Positions 32,413 to 41,434 are shown, counted from the first letter of the stretch. The stretch: 64,000 nucleotides of DNA from Thalassobaculum_A sp040219615 (GCF_040219615.1 NZ_JAVJSE010000044.1:110536-174535); one strand, 5' to 3'. The notes: a model not told the origin generated them from the letters alone. Made by a program: numbers and translations.

Positions 32413-35130
32413 ATGCCGTCCACGCCGCTGCCCAGATTTGACACCCCCCCGATGGACGAGCCGCACCGGCGCGCCCTGCTGGATTTCGCCGTCCGCCAGT
32501 CGTCGACCGTGTTCTACATCGCCGACATCGGGACCGGGCGCCGCACCCGCTTCATCAGCGATAACGTCGAGTGGCTGACCGGCCATCCGGCGGCGGCGTT
32601 CACCGAGCAGCCGGGCTACGGAACCGCCCTGCTCCACCCCGACGACCGGCCGGCCTATTTCGAGGCCATGAACCGGGTCCACGAAGTCGGCGAGCTCAGC
32701 CTGGAATACCGCTTCCGCCGCAAGGACGGCGACTGGGCCTGGATCCGCGACACCCTGCGGGTGGTCGACGCCGACGGCGAGATGGCGGTCGTCGGCTGCA
32801 TGGTCGACGTCACCGCTGAGAAGGAGGCGGTCGCCCGCGTCGACACCGCCGAGGCGGTCACCCGTGCGCTGCTGAACAGCGCGATGGACGCCATCCTGGC
32901 GACCGACGAGACCGGCATCGTCGTCGAGTTCAACCCGGCCGCGGAGAAGATGTTCGGCTACCGGCGCGAAGCCGCGCTCGGCCGCCCGCTGGCCGATCTG
33001 ATCATCCCGCCGCAGTTCCGCGACGAGCACGCCGCCGGCATGCGCCGGTTCCGGGAATCGGGCGAGCTGACCCACGGCAACCGCCGCATGGAGGTCGCGG
33101 CGATGCGCGCCGACGGCTCGACCTTCCCGGCCGAACTGACGATCTCGGCGACCGATGCCGGGCCGACCCGGCTGGTAATCGGCGAAGTGCGCGACATCTC
33201 CGAGCGCATGGCCGCGCGCGACGAGCGCCGGCGGCTGATCCAGCTCATGACCGACGCCATGGAGGGCCTGCCCGACGGCTTCGTGGTCAGCGACGCCGAC
33301 GACCGGATCCTGTTCTGCAATGCCGCCTTCGCCCGACCCTACGGCCGGCCGCAGAGCGAGCTGATCGGCCTGACGCCGGACGACGTCGCTCCGGATTTCT
33401 TCCGCCACCTGCGACGCTTCGACGGCCGCCTGATCGAAGGCGACCGGACCCAGGTCGCCTGGGTCGCCGAACGGCTGCGCGAGGTCGGCGGCAGACCGAT
33501 CGAGCTCGAACTGACCGACGGCAGCTGGCGCGAGATCAGCCGCCACCGCATGTCGGACGGCGGAGTCGTGACCCTGCGCGCCGACATCACCGACCGCAAG
33601 CGCGCCGAACTGGCGCTACGCGACAGCGAGGCGATGATCCGCCGGCTGCTGGAGGCCGCCCCGGTCACGGTCGGGATGACCCGGGCCGAGGACGGCCTGA
33701 TCCTGTACGAGAGCCCGGCCTCGCGCCGGCTGTTCCTGCGCGACCCGATCGTCGGCGACCTGTCGGCCCGCAGCTTCTTCGTCGATCCGGAGGAGCGCGA
33801 CCGCTACGTCGAGATCCTGTACCGCGACGGTGGGGTGGACGCCTTCGAGGCGGTCTTCCGCCGGACCGACGGCTCCGAGTTCAGCGCCGCGGTCTCGGCG
33901 CGGCTGATCGACTACCAGGGCCAGCGGGTGGTGGTGTCCAGCGTGTTCGACCTGACCGAGCGACGGCGGGTCGAGGCCGAGATGAACCGCCAGCGCGAGG
34001 CCCTGCACCAGAGCGAGAAGATGAGTGCGCTCGGCGAGTTGCTGGCCGGCGTGAGCCACGAGCTGAACAACCCGCTGTCGGTGGTGGTCGGCCAGGCCCT
34101 GCTGATGCGCGAGACCGCGACCGACCCGAAGACCGCCGAACGCGCCCGCAAGATCGGCGAGGCCGCCGACCGCTGCGCCCGGATCGTCCGAACCTTCCTG
34201 GCGATGGCCCGCCAGCAGCCGACCGAGACCCGCGCGGTCGACGTCAACGCCAGCATCGAGACGGCGCTCGAGGTCACCGGCTACATGCTGCGGACCGCCG
34301 ACATCGACGTCAGCCTGGAGCTGACGCCCCTGGTGCCGCCGATCCTGGCCGACCCCGACCAGCTCAACCAGGTGATCACCAACCTGATCGTCAACGCCCA
34401 GCACGCGCTCGCCGGCGCCGAGCGGCCCCATCGCCTGCGGCTGATGACCAGCCACGACCGGCGCACCGACCAGGTGATCGTGAAGGTGTCCGACAACGGC
34501 AAAGGCGTGCCCGACGCGGTGGCGTCGCGGATCTTCGAGCCGTTCTTCACAACCAAGGAGGTCGGCCACGGCACCGGCCTGGGCCTGGCGATCACGCACC
34601 GCATCGTCGAGGCGCATGGCGGCGGCATCGAGCTGGAGAAGACCCCGGGCGGCGGCGCCACCTTCGTGCTGACCTTCCCGGCCCACAACGCTCCGGCGCG
34701 CTTCGCGGCCGGCGGGCCGGGGGCCGCCCTCGGGCCGGCCCTGTCGGTCCTGGTGGTCGACGACGAGCCCGAGGTGGCCGAGATCGTCTCCGACGTGCTG
34801 ACCGGCAGCGGTCACCGGGTATCGATTGCGACCTCCGGACGGGCCGCCATGGAGAAGCTGGTCTACCGACGCTACGACGTCGTCCTCAGCGACGTCCGGA
34901 TGCCGGACCTGGATGGCCCGGCGCTGTACGAGTTGCTGGAGGAGCGCTATCCGGAACTGCTCGACCGGGTGGCGTTCGTGACCGGCGACACCATGAGCCC
35001 GCCGATCCGCGCGTTCCTGGAACACTGCGGCCGGCCGTTCCTGGAGAAGCCCGTGGTGCCCGCGGACCTGAGAAAGCTGGTCGAGCGTCTGGGGCGCAGC
35101 GGCGGAAGCGATCGTCCCGGCGGGCGCTGA
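32413..35130 (+). CDS. hybrid histidine kinase with four PAS domains and C-terminal receiver
   Basis: About 905 residues, no membrane segment, so a cytoplasmic sensor. Four PAS/PAC units span about 20-540 (each ending in DVTAEKE, DISERMA, DITDRKR, DLTERRR). HisKA carries His549 in GVSHELNNPL. The ATPase domain has NQVITNLIVNAQHAL, DNGKG and GTGLGLAI. A receiver domain follows with VVDDEPE, phospho-acceptor Asp827 (LSDVRMPD) and Lys in LEKPVVP. The start is uncertain: an ATG at 32338 has GAGGTGA upstream, ATGs at 32413 and 32452 have no site. It pairs with the regulator 13 bases on. Confidence 0.88.
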   Translation: MPSTPLPRFDTPPMDEPHRRALLDFAVRQSSTVFYIADIGTGRRTRFISDNVEWLTGHPAAAFTEQPGYGTALLHPDDRPAYFEAMNRVHEVGELSLEYRFRRKDGDWAWIRDTLRVVDADGEMAVVGCMVDVTAEKEAVARVDTAEAVTRALLNSAMDAILATDETGIVVEFNPAAEKMFGYRREAALGRPLADLIIPPQFRDEHAAGMRRFRESGELTHGNRRMEVAAMRADGSTFPAELTISATDAGPTRLVIGEVRDISERMAARDERRRLIQLMTDAMEGLPDGFVVSDADDRILFCNAAFARPYGRPQSELIGLTPDDVAPDFFRHLRRFDGRLIEGDRTQVAWVAERLREVGGRPIELELTDGSWREISRHRMSDGGVVTLRADITDRKRAELALRDSEAMIRRLLEAAPVTVGMTRAEDGLILYESPASRRLFLRDPIVGDLSARSFFVDPEERDRYVEILYRDGGVDAFEAVFRRTDGSEFSAAVSARLIDYQGQRVVVSSVFDLTERRRVEAEMNRQREALHQSEKMSALGELLAGVSHELNNPLSVVVGQALLMRETATDPKTAERARKIGEAADRCARIVRTFLAMARQQPTETRAVDVNASIETALEVTGYMLRTADIDVSLELTPLVPPILADPDQLNQVITNLIVNAQHALAGAERPHRLRLMTSHDRRTDQVIVKVSDNGKGVPDAVASRIFEPFFTTKEVGHGTGLGLAITHRIVEAHGGGIELEKTPGGGATFVLTFPAHNAPARFAAGGPGAALGPALSVLVVDDEPEVAEIVSDVLTGSGHRVSIATSGRAAMEKLVYRRYDVVLSDVRMPDLDGPALYELLEERYPELLDRVAFVTGDTMSPPIRAFLEHCGRPFLEKPVVPADLRKLVERLGRSGGSDRPGGR

Positions 35131-35143
35131 GGGGGGGAGAATC

Positions 35144-35872
35144 ATGAGCGATCGAATCCACGTCGTGGTGGTCGACGACGAGCGCGACATCCGCGAGACG
35201 GTCGCCGAGTACCTGGACATGAACGGGTACAAGGTATCGAAGGCCGACGGCGGCGCCGCGCTGCGCAAGATCGCCGGGCAGGGCCGCATCGACCTGGCGG
35301 TGCTCGACGTCACCATGCCGGGCGAGGACGGCTTGTCGCTGGCCCGCTGGCTGCGCGAGCAGAGCGGGGCCGGCGTCATCATGCTGACCGCCCGGGACTC
35401 CGTGGTCGACCGCGTGGTCGGCATCGAGATGGGCGCCGACGACTACGTCACCAAACCGTTCGACCTGCGCGAGCTGCTGGCCCGGGTCAAGGCGGTGCTG
35501 CGGCGCGTCGGACGGACCTCGGCACCGGCCGCCGACGGCGGCGGCGCCGATCACCGTACCGTGCGCTTCGGTGCCTGCCGCCTCGACCTGGATGCCCACA
35601 AGCTGTTCGGGCCGGACGACGGTGAGATTCCGCTGACCGCCATGGAGTTCGACCTGTTGCGGGCGTTCGCCGAGCGGCCGAACCGGGTGCTGACCCGCGA
35701 CCAGCTGCTCGATCTCGCCCATAACCGCGACTTCGAGCCGTTCGACCGCTCGATAGACATCCGGATCGCCCGCATCCGGCGCAAGATCGAGGCGGATCCC
35801 GCCAAGCCGGCGGTGATCAAGACCGTCCGCGGCGCCGGCTACCTGTTCTCCTCGACCGCCGACGGATCGTAA
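35144..35872 (+). CDS. OmpR/PhoB-type response regulator
   Basis: A 242-residue regulator. The receiver domain has acidic pair Asp11-Asp12, phospho-acceptor Asp55 (VLDVTMPG) and Lys104 (YVTKPFD). The C-terminal winged helix reads LTAMEFDLLRAFAERPNRVLTRDQLLDLAH...RSIDIRIARIRRKIE. GGGGAG lies upstream of the ATG, 13 bases after the hybrid kinase, so the two form an operon. Its direct-repeat type of site makes it the best candidate for the TGAAAC repeats nearby (inference). Confidence 0.94.
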   Translation: MSDRIHVVVVDDERDIRETVAEYLDMNGYKVSKADGGAALRKIAGQGRIDLAVLDVTMPGEDGLSLARWLREQSGAGVIMLTARDSVVDRVVGIEMGADDYVTKPFDLRELLARVKAVLRRVGRTSAPAADGGGADHRTVRFGACRLDLDAHKLFGPDDGEIPLTAMEFDLLRAFAERPNRVLTRDQLLDLAHNRDFEPFDRSIDIRIARIRRKIEADPAKPAVIKTVRGAGYLFSSTADGS

Positions 35873-35950
35873 AGAGAATCGAATATTCTGCTTTCGATCC
35901 TGAACTCCACGAAGCGAATTTCAGCCCTCACGCTTTAGAATTTTCGAAAC

Positions 35951-36015
35951 TGAAACGCATTTGAAACACTTTTCCCGTGTGGCGACACAGACGGGAAACA
36001 CCGGCCCCCTAAACC
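35951..36015 (+). promoter_or_regulatory. repeat promoter B (TGAAAC architecture), before hydrolase-met operon
   Basis: TGAAAC at 35951 and 35962 (11-base period, second followed by AC; also CGAAAC just before, at 35945), GAAAC at 35995 (32 bases after the previous GAAAC) and TAAACC at 36010 (15 bases after). It lies in a 205-bp gap after the response regulator and 68 bases before the hydrolase ATG. Nothing else, such as a SAM riboswitch fold, was recognised in the gap. Confidence 0.6.
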
Positions 36016-36077
36016 TCCCTCCAGCACAAGCGGCCAACCGGATCGACCGGCTCGGGCCGCCCGCAGGGAGATCGGCC

Positions 36078-36962
36078 ATGAGAAGCATTCAGATCGGTGG
36101 CACCGCCGTTGCGGTGCGGGAGATCGGGGAAGGCATCCCGGTGGTGCTGCTGCACTGCACCGGCAGCAGCGGCAACCAGTGGCGCGGCATGGCCGACGCC
36201 CTGCTGTCCGGCCCGCTCGCCGGAAACCGGGACGGGCGCGGCTACCGCCTGATCATGCCGGACCTGCGCGGCTACGGAGAGTCGGAGCCGTGGAGCGGCC
36301 GCGGCCCGATGAGGCTGATGGACGACGCGGCGATCGTTCGCGTGATCGCCGAGGAGGCCGGCGAGCCCGTGCATCTCGTGGGCCATTCCTACGGCGGCGC
36401 GGTCGCCCTGACGGCGGCCCTGCACGCCCCGGAGACGCTCTCCAGCCTGACCCTGATCGAACCGGCCGCGTTCTTCCTGCTGCGCGGCGGATCGGCCTCC
36501 GACCATGCGCTGTTCGTCGAGATCGCCTCGGTCGGCGAGCGCATCGCCAAGGGCCTGGTCAACGGCGAGTACCGGGCGGCGATGGAGCATTTCGTCGACT
36601 ACTGGAGCGGCGCCGGCGCCTGGCGTTCGATGGCCCCGCAGGCGCACGACATGCTGTGCCGGCGGATTGCGGCGATCGCCCTGAACTTCGCCACCACCAC
36701 CGGCGAGAAGACCCCGCTCGAGGCGGCGGGCCGGCTGAAGCTGCCGACGCTGCTGCTGCACGGCACCCGCACCAAGCCGATCGCCCGGCGGATCGTCGAG
36801 CGCCTCATGTGGACGCTGCCGAACGCCACCCTGCGCAGCGTCGAGGGTGCCGGGCACATGCTGCCGCTGACCCATCCGAGCCCGGTCGCCTACGCCGTGG
36901 GCGACCATGTGACCGGCCGCGAGAACGCGGTGGTCCAGTTCCTGGAGCGCTGCGCCGCCTGA
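36078..36962 (+). CDS. alpha/beta hydrolase
   Basis: A 294-residue hydrolase with oxyanion region LLHCTGSSG, nucleophile elbow GHSYGG (Ser104) and a late His in EGAGHMLPLTHP. GGGAG lies eight bases before the ATG; the frame is open to 35961 but that would run through the repeat promoter. It leads an apparent operon with the MetY-like and MetA-like genes, 56 bases away, so an ester or thioester substrate in sulfur amino-acid metabolism is possible, not shown. Confidence 0.82.
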   Translation: MRSIQIGGTAVAVREIGEGIPVVLLHCTGSSGNQWRGMADALLSGPLAGNRDGRGYRLIMPDLRGYGESEPWSGRGPMRLMDDAAIVRVIAEEAGEPVHLVGHSYGGAVALTAALHAPETLSSLTLIEPAAFFLLRGGSASDHALFVEIASVGERIAKGLVNGEYRAAMEHFVDYWSGAGAWRSMAPQAHDMLCRRIAAIALNFATTTGEKTPLEAAGRLKLPTLLLHGTRTKPIARRIVERLMWTLPNATLRSVEGAGHMLPLTHPSPVAYAVGDHVTGRENAVVQFLERCAA

Positions 36963-37018
36963 GCGACGCCGTCTCCATTCACACCCAGCCCCCAACTGAG
37001 ACCCGAGAGGACTTCACG

Positions 37019-38329
37019 ATGACCACGTCGAAACACCCCGAGACCCAGGTGCTGCACGCCGGCTTCCGCTCGGATCCGACCACCGGTGCGGTGGCGGTGC
37101 CGATCTACCAGACCACCTCCTTCGACCTGGGTACCACCCAGGACGCCGTCGAGCTGTTCAGCCTGCAGAAACTGGGCAACCTGTACACCCGGGTCATGAA
37201 CCCGACCACCGACGTGCTCGAGCAGCGGCTGACCGCGATCGAGGGCGGCGCCGCGGCCCTGGCCCTGGCGTCCGGCCAGGCGGCGATCACCACGGCGATC
37301 ACCACCATCGCCCAGGCCGGCGACAACGTCGTGTCCGGGACCGACCTGTACGGCGGCACCTGGAACCTGTTCGCCCACACCTTCAAGCAGATGGGCATCG
37401 AGGTCCGGTTCGTGGATCCGAGCGATCCGGACGCGTTCCGCCGGGCCGCCGACGGCCGGACCCGGGCGTTCTTCGGCGAGACCCTGCCGAACCCGAAGCT
37501 GGTGCCGTTCCCGATCGAGGAAGTGGCGCTGATCGGCGAGGCGCTCGGCATCCCGCTGATCGTCGACAACACCGCCGCCCCGCTGATCTGCCGGCCGTTC
37601 GACCACGGCGCCCATGTGGTGGTGTACTCGACCACCAAGTATATCGGCGGGCACGGCACCTCGATCGGCGGCCTGGTCATCGACTCCGGGCGGTTCGACT
37701 GGGAGAAGCACGCCGACCGCTTCCCGGCCCTGACCCAGCCCGACCCGAGCTACCACGGCACGGTGTGGACCGAGGCGGTCAAGCCGCTCGGCCCGATCGC
37801 CTACATCATGAAGGCGCGCTGCTGCGTGCTGCGCGACACCGGCGCCTGCATGAGCCCGTTCAACGCGTTCATGTTCGTCCAGGGCCTGGAGACCCTGCCG
37901 CTGCGGATGCGCGAGCATTGCCGCAACGCCGAGGCGGTCGCGCGGATCCTGGCCGAGCACCCGGCGGTGACCCGGGTCATTCACCCAGGCCAGTTCACCG
38001 GCGAGGCCCGGCAGCGTGCCGACAAGTACCTGCAGGGCGGCAACGGCGGCCTGGTCGGCTTCGAGCTGGCCGGCGGCATCGAGGCCGGCATGGCGTTCAT
38101 CGACCGCCTGCAGCTGCTGCACCACGTCGCCAACATCGGCGACGCCCGGTCGCTCGCGATCCACCCGGCGTCGACCACCCATCAGCAGCTGACCGAGGAC
38201 CGCCAGCGCGCCGCCGGCGTCACCCCCGGCTATGTCCGGCTGTCGGTCGGCATCGAGCATATCGAGGACATCGAGGCCGACCTGATGCAGGCGCTCGACG
38301 GTCTCGGCCGGGTGGCCGCGGCCGCGTGA
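37019..38329 (+). CDS. metY: O-acetylhomoserine sulfhydrylase family PLP enzyme
   Basis: A 436-residue Cys/Met-metabolism PLP enzyme, joining sulfide or a thiol to O-acyl-homoserine to give homocysteine. Marks are ETQVLHAGFRSDPTTGAVAVPIYQTTSFD, NPTTDVLEQR, and Schiff-base Lys207 in STTKYIGGHGTSIGG. The length (about 430) fits the MetY group more than MetB or MetC. GAGAGGA lies eight bases before the ATG. It is followed after 74 bases by the acyltransferase that would make its substrate. Confidence 0.92.
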   Translation: MTTSKHPETQVLHAGFRSDPTTGAVAVPIYQTTSFDLGTTQDAVELFSLQKLGNLYTRVMNPTTDVLEQRLTAIEGGAAALALASGQAAITTAITTIAQAGDNVVSGTDLYGGTWNLFAHTFKQMGIEVRFVDPSDPDAFRRAADGRTRAFFGETLPNPKLVPFPIEEVALIGEALGIPLIVDNTAAPLICRPFDHGAHVVVYSTTKYIGGHGTSIGGLVIDSGRFDWEKHADRFPALTQPDPSYHGTVWTEAVKPLGPIAYIMKARCCVLRDTGACMSPFNAFMFVQGLETLPLRMREHCRNAEAVARILAEHPAVTRVIHPGQFTGEARQRADKYLQGGNGGLVGFELAGGIEAGMAFIDRLQLLHHVANIGDARSLAIHPASTTHQQLTEDRQRAAGVTPGYVRLSVGIEHIEDIEADLMQALDGLGRVAAAA

Positions 38330-38403
38330 GCGAACGGCGGGGCGGCCCCCACCGCCCCGCCGCCCACCCCCGACAGCACGTCCCGTTCGAGGAGATGACG
38401 ACC

Positions 38404-39381
38404 ATGGCCATCATCCTGCCTGCCGGCCTGCCCGCCATCGAACCGCTGCGCCGCGAAGGCGTCACGGTGTTCGAGGACGAGCCCCCGGCACCGTTCGCCG
38501 GCGGCGTGCAGCCGCTGACCGTGGCGCTCGTCAACATCATGCCCGACAAGCCGACCACCGAGTCCCAGTTCGCCCGGCTGCTCGCCGGCGGCGAGCGGCC
38601 GGTGCGGCTGGTGCCGGTGCTGCCGGACGGCTACCAGCCGCAGACCACCGGCCCGGATCATGTCGCGCGCTTCTACCGGCGCTGGTCAGAGGTCGACCGC
38701 TACGAGCTCGACGGCATCGTGGTCACCGGCGCGCCGCTCGAGCACCTGCCGTTCTCGGCGGTGCGCTACTGGCCGGGCATGTCGGCGATCTTCAACTGGA
38801 TCGCCGCCGCGCGGCTGCCCGCGATGCATGTCTGCTGGGCGGCGATGGCGGCGCTGTGGCACGACCACGGCGTGCCCAAGCAGGACCTCGCCGAGAAACG
38901 CTTCGGCATCTTCTCCCACGTGCCGCTGGACGTCCGATCGCCGGTCATGCGCGGCATACCGCTGCCGCTCGACATGCCGGTGTCACGCTGGGCGGAGGTC
39001 CGGCTGTCCGACCTGCCGATCGACGGCTCGGTCCGGCCCCTCGCCCTGGCCCCGGTATCCGGCCTCGCGCTCGCCGAGGATCCGGCGCGCCGGGCGGTCT
39101 ACGTCCTCAACCACCCGGAATACGACGCCGACACCCTGGACCGGGAATACGAACGCGACCGGGCGCGCGGCATCCGGGTGCCGCGGCCGGACCCGGTCCG
39201 CACCGCCGGGTTCTCCTGGGGGCCGACCGGCCGCGTCCTGTTCGCCAACTGGCTGGCCGGAATGGCCCGGCTCGACCTGCGCGACCGGCCGCAGGGCATG
39301 CTGGACCTGCTGTTGCGCATCCAGGCCCAGGGCCACGGCATGGCCGAGGGCGGCTATGCCTGCGGCAGCACCCGACACTGA
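38404..39381 (+). CDS. metA: homoserine O-acyltransferase, MetA type
   Basis: A 325-residue homoserine O-acetyl- or succinyltransferase. It shows VALVNIMPDKPTTESQFARLL, VTGAPLEHLPF, catalytic Cys144 in HVCWAAMAAL and the C-terminal NHPEYD. The MetA fold can use acetyl- or succinyl-CoA, depending on one residue I cannot place safely; pairing with a MetY-type enzyme favours acetyl. GAGGAG lies nine bases before the ATG. Its stop codon overlaps the first TGAAAC of repeat promoter C. Confidence 0.9.
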   Translation: MAIILPAGLPAIEPLRREGVTVFEDEPPAPFAGGVQPLTVALVNIMPDKPTTESQFARLLAGGERPVRLVPVLPDGYQPQTTGPDHVARFYRRWSEVDRYELDGIVVTGAPLEHLPFSAVRYWPGMSAIFNWIAAARLPAMHVCWAAMAALWHDHGVPKQDLAEKRFGIFSHVPLDVRSPVMRGIPLPLDMPVSRWAEVRLSDLPIDGSVRPLALAPVSGLALAEDPARRAVYVLNHPEYDADTLDREYERDRARGIRVPRPDPVRTAGFSWGPTGRVLFANWLAGMARLDLRDRPQGMLDLLLRIQAQGHGMAEGGYACGSTRH

Positions 39382-39456
39382 AACGCCGTCGCTGAAACAA
39401 ATGAAACACACATCCGTCACCGCCGCCGCGGATCTGAAACGGCATGCCGGTATTGC
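39379..39456 (+). promoter_or_regulatory. repeat promoter C (TGAAAC architecture), before 69-residue gene
   Basis: TGAAAC at 39379, 39393 and 39402 (the last two with a 9-base period, followed by AC), GAAAC at 39436 (33 bases after the previous GAAAC) and TATTGC at 39451 (15 bases after). The core TGAAACAA-N-TGAAACAC is nearly identical to promoter A. It lies 37 bases before the ATG of the small gene. Confidence 0.6.
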
Positions 39457-39487
39457 TGCCGCCGACAAGGGACGGGGGGATACCGAC

Positions 39488-39697
39488 ATGAGCGAGAACG
39501 TGATTCACGCAGCCCGCGCGCTGCTGAAGGGGACCATCTCCGAGAACGCGCTCGGCACCGACGTGATGTACGCGGTGCGCGGCTTCCGGGCCGGCCTGAT
39601 GGACAAGCGCGGGTTCCTGGAGGCGGTCGCCCGCGGCTACCGCAAGGCCGGCTCGGCGTTCCGCTTCGACAGCCAGGGCAACCTGCACAAGGCGTGA
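39488..39697 (+). CDS. small conserved-looking protein
   Basis: A 69-residue protein, MSENVIHAARALLKGTISENALGTDVM..., ending DSQGNLHKA, with no membrane segment. GGGGGGA lies seven bases before the ATG. I do not recognise the family. Its promoter shares the TGAAAC architecture with the DUF1127 gene and the hydrolase-met operon, so it is likely under the same regulator. Confidence 0.65.
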   Translation: MSENVIHAARALLKGTISENALGTDVMYAVRGFRAGLMDKRGFLEAVARGYRKAGSAFRFDSQGNLHKA

Positions 39698-39728
39698 TGC
39701 GGCCAGGGCCGACCCGACCGGTCGATCG

Positions 39729-40313
39729 TCAGTCGGCGTAGAAGGTGTGGGCGCCGATCCGGGCGATCCGGGTCAGGCCCCGGGTCCATTCCGGCTCGCC
39801 CAGCCGGGCGGCGTGGAAATACAGCGCGCCGCCGGTGCGGTCCCGCAGAACCCCGGTCAGCGCCTTGGTCGCCACCATCACCGACGCCCGCAGCGCTTCG
39901 AGATCCTCGATCTTCGGCGGCTTGCGGGTCCAGGAGAACTGCCCCGGCTGCATGATGACGTCGGTCAGGGTCGTCGGGAAGCGCCCGTCCTTCAGGCGGT
40001 TCAGGGTGACATGCGCGACCGCGGCCTTGCCCGAGATGCCCTCGCCGCGCGCCTCGTAGTAGATGTTGAGGGCCAGCAGCACGATATCGCGCTCCGACAC
40101 GTCGTCCGGAAGCGCGGCGCTGGCCAGGTCCAGCACGTCCCAGGCATCGGCCATCGCCGAATTGAGCGCCTGCGATCCGGGGTATCCGGTCACGGTCGAG
40201 GTGGCATGCACGGCTCCGCCGCCGCCGATGGCGCCGATCAGGATCAGAAGAACTGCTGCGATGAAGCCGCCGCGCCCTGGCACCGTACCGGGTCCACACC
40301 TCTGCCTTACCAA
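39729..40313 (-). CDS. SleB-type cell-wall hydrolase
   Basis: About 194 residues with an N-terminal membrane/signal segment (GFIAAVLLILIGAIGGGGAVHA) and a Hydrolase_2 domain (LALNIYYEARGEGISGKAAVAHVTLNR...TDVIMQPGQFSW) that cleaves peptidoglycan. The first codon is TTG; an in-frame GTG eleven codons on is the alternative start, and neither has a strong site. In non-spore-formers this domain serves general wall remodelling. Confidence 0.85.
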   Translation of the reverse strand: MVRQRCGPGTVPGRGGFIAAVLLILIGAIGGGGAVHATSTVTGYPGSQALNSAMADAWDVLDLASAALPDDVSERDIVLLALNIYYEARGEGISGKAAVAHVTLNRLKDGRFPTTLTDVIMQPGQFSWTRKPPKIEDLEALRASVMVATKALTGVLRDRTGGALYFHAARLGEPEWTRGLTRIARIGAHTFYAD

Positions 40314-40395
40314 ACCGGCCTGTTCTGGCCGACCGTTCGGCTATTAGCCGATTTGCGAGGCCCTGGCGAGGGGGATGTCACGGCCCGCCTGCCGG

Positions 40396-41283
40396 TCACC
40401 CGGTTCGCCCGAGCCCGTCGAGCGCCGCCCGGATGCGCTTCTGGTGGGCGGCGTCCGGCATCGCCATCGGCTGCCGGGCGACCCCGGCCGGGCAGCCCTG
40501 GACGCTCTGCGCGAACTTCACCGAGGCCGGCAGGTTGTCGTGCGGCATCAGCGCGTTCCAGACCCGCAGCAGCTTCACGTGCAGGTCGTGCGCCTTTGCA
40601 TGATCGCCGGCCCTGACCGCATCCCACAGCGCCACCGACGCCCGTGGCGCCGCCGACAGGATGGCGGCGATCGAGCCGTGGGCGCCGAGCGCGTAGGACG
40701 GATACATCAGGGCGTCGACGGCGCTGAAAATGCGCTTGCCCGGCTTCACGTCGGCCATCAGGTCGGCCAGCAGCTTCAGGTCGCCGGCCGACTGCTTGAC
40801 ACCGATCACCGCCGGCACCTCGTCCATGATCCGCAGCAGCAGCGCCGGCGACAGATAGGTCCAGGGCACCACGTTGTAGATCAAGATCTGCTGGCCGGTC
40901 TCGCCGGCCAGGGTCCGGAAATGCTCCACCATGGCGTCGTCGCCCGGCCGGAACAGGTAGTGCACCGGCGTGACCTGCAGGGCGGCGACCTTCAGGTCGC
41001 GCACCAGCCTGCCGCGCCTGACGGCCTCGCGCGTGCTGTCGGTGATGATGCCGGCGATCACCGGGGCCCGGCCGCCCGCGACGTCGGCGGCGGCCTGCAC
41101 CAGGTCGCGGAACTCCTCGGCCTCCAGGGTCTGGCCCTCGCCGGTCGACCCGCCGACCGCGACGCCGTGCGCGCCCTCGCCGATCAGCCAGTCGATCTGC
41201 CGGCCGGCGGCGGCGAAATCGATGTCGCCGGCCGCGTCGAACGGCGTCGTCGCCGGTGGAATCACCCCCGTCAGGTCGGTCAT
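40396..41283 (-). CDS. dihydrodipicolinate-synthase family aldolase/lyase
   Basis: A 295-residue class I aldolase of the DapA/NAL family. It has GGSTGEG (44-50), catalytic Tyr136 (IYNVVPWTY) and Schiff-base Lys163 (IGVKQSAGD). Because it is paired with an IclR regulator and not in a lysine cluster, a catabolic substrate (a 2-keto acid) is likelier than DHDP synthesis. GAGGAAG lies eight bases before the chosen ATG. Its 5' region holds one of two shared operators. Confidence 0.88.
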   Translation of the reverse strand: MTDLTGVIPPATTPFDAAGDIDFAAAGRQIDWLIGEGAHGVAVGGSTGEGQTLEAEEFRDLVQAAADVAGGRAPVIAGIITDSTREAVRRGRLVRDLKVAALQVTPVHYLFRPGDDAMVEHFRTLAGETGQQILIYNVVPWTYLSPALLLRIMDEVPAVIGVKQSAGDLKLLADLMADVKPGKRIFSAVDALMYPSYALGAHGSIAAILSAAPRASVALWDAVRAGDHAKAHDLHVKLLRVWNALMPHDNLPASVKFAQSVQGCPAGVARQPMAMPDAAHQKRIRAALDGLGRTG

Positions 41284-41296
41284 GGCACGCTTCCTC

Positions 41297-41311
41297 TTCC
41301 GCAATATGGAA
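41297..41311. promoter_or_regulatory. IclR-type operator 1 (next to dapA-like gene)
   Basis: TTCC-GCAATAT-GGAA, 13 bases before the dapA-like ATG, matches operator 2 except for one base. Binding here would cover the likely transcription start of the leftward gene. The palindrome type (TTCC...GGAA) is common for IclR family proteins. Confidence 0.6.
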
Positions 41312-41411
41312 TTATTGTTCAGGCCGCAGCTCGTTTGATGGGAGTATCTTTCCAGAATTTCGGCTGAGTCAATTCACCTTCCACTAGAGGAGCGAACCCG
41401 GTACGCTAAGA

Positions 41412-41430
41412 AATTCCACAATATGGAATT
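41412..41430. promoter_or_regulatory. IclR-type operator 2 (at the iclR-like start)
   Basis: AATTCCACAATATGGAATT has perfect 7-bp arms and a 5-base spacer. It overlaps the most upstream possible ATG (41423) of the regulator gene, implying that translation starts later and that the regulator represses itself. Confidence 0.65.
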
Positions 41431-41434
41431 GTTG

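Noticed and set aside
35873..36077. SAM-II or other methionine riboswitch before the hydrolase-met operon
   Set aside because: I could not form the expected pseudoknot stems; the conserved pieces in this gap are the TGAAAC repeats instead.
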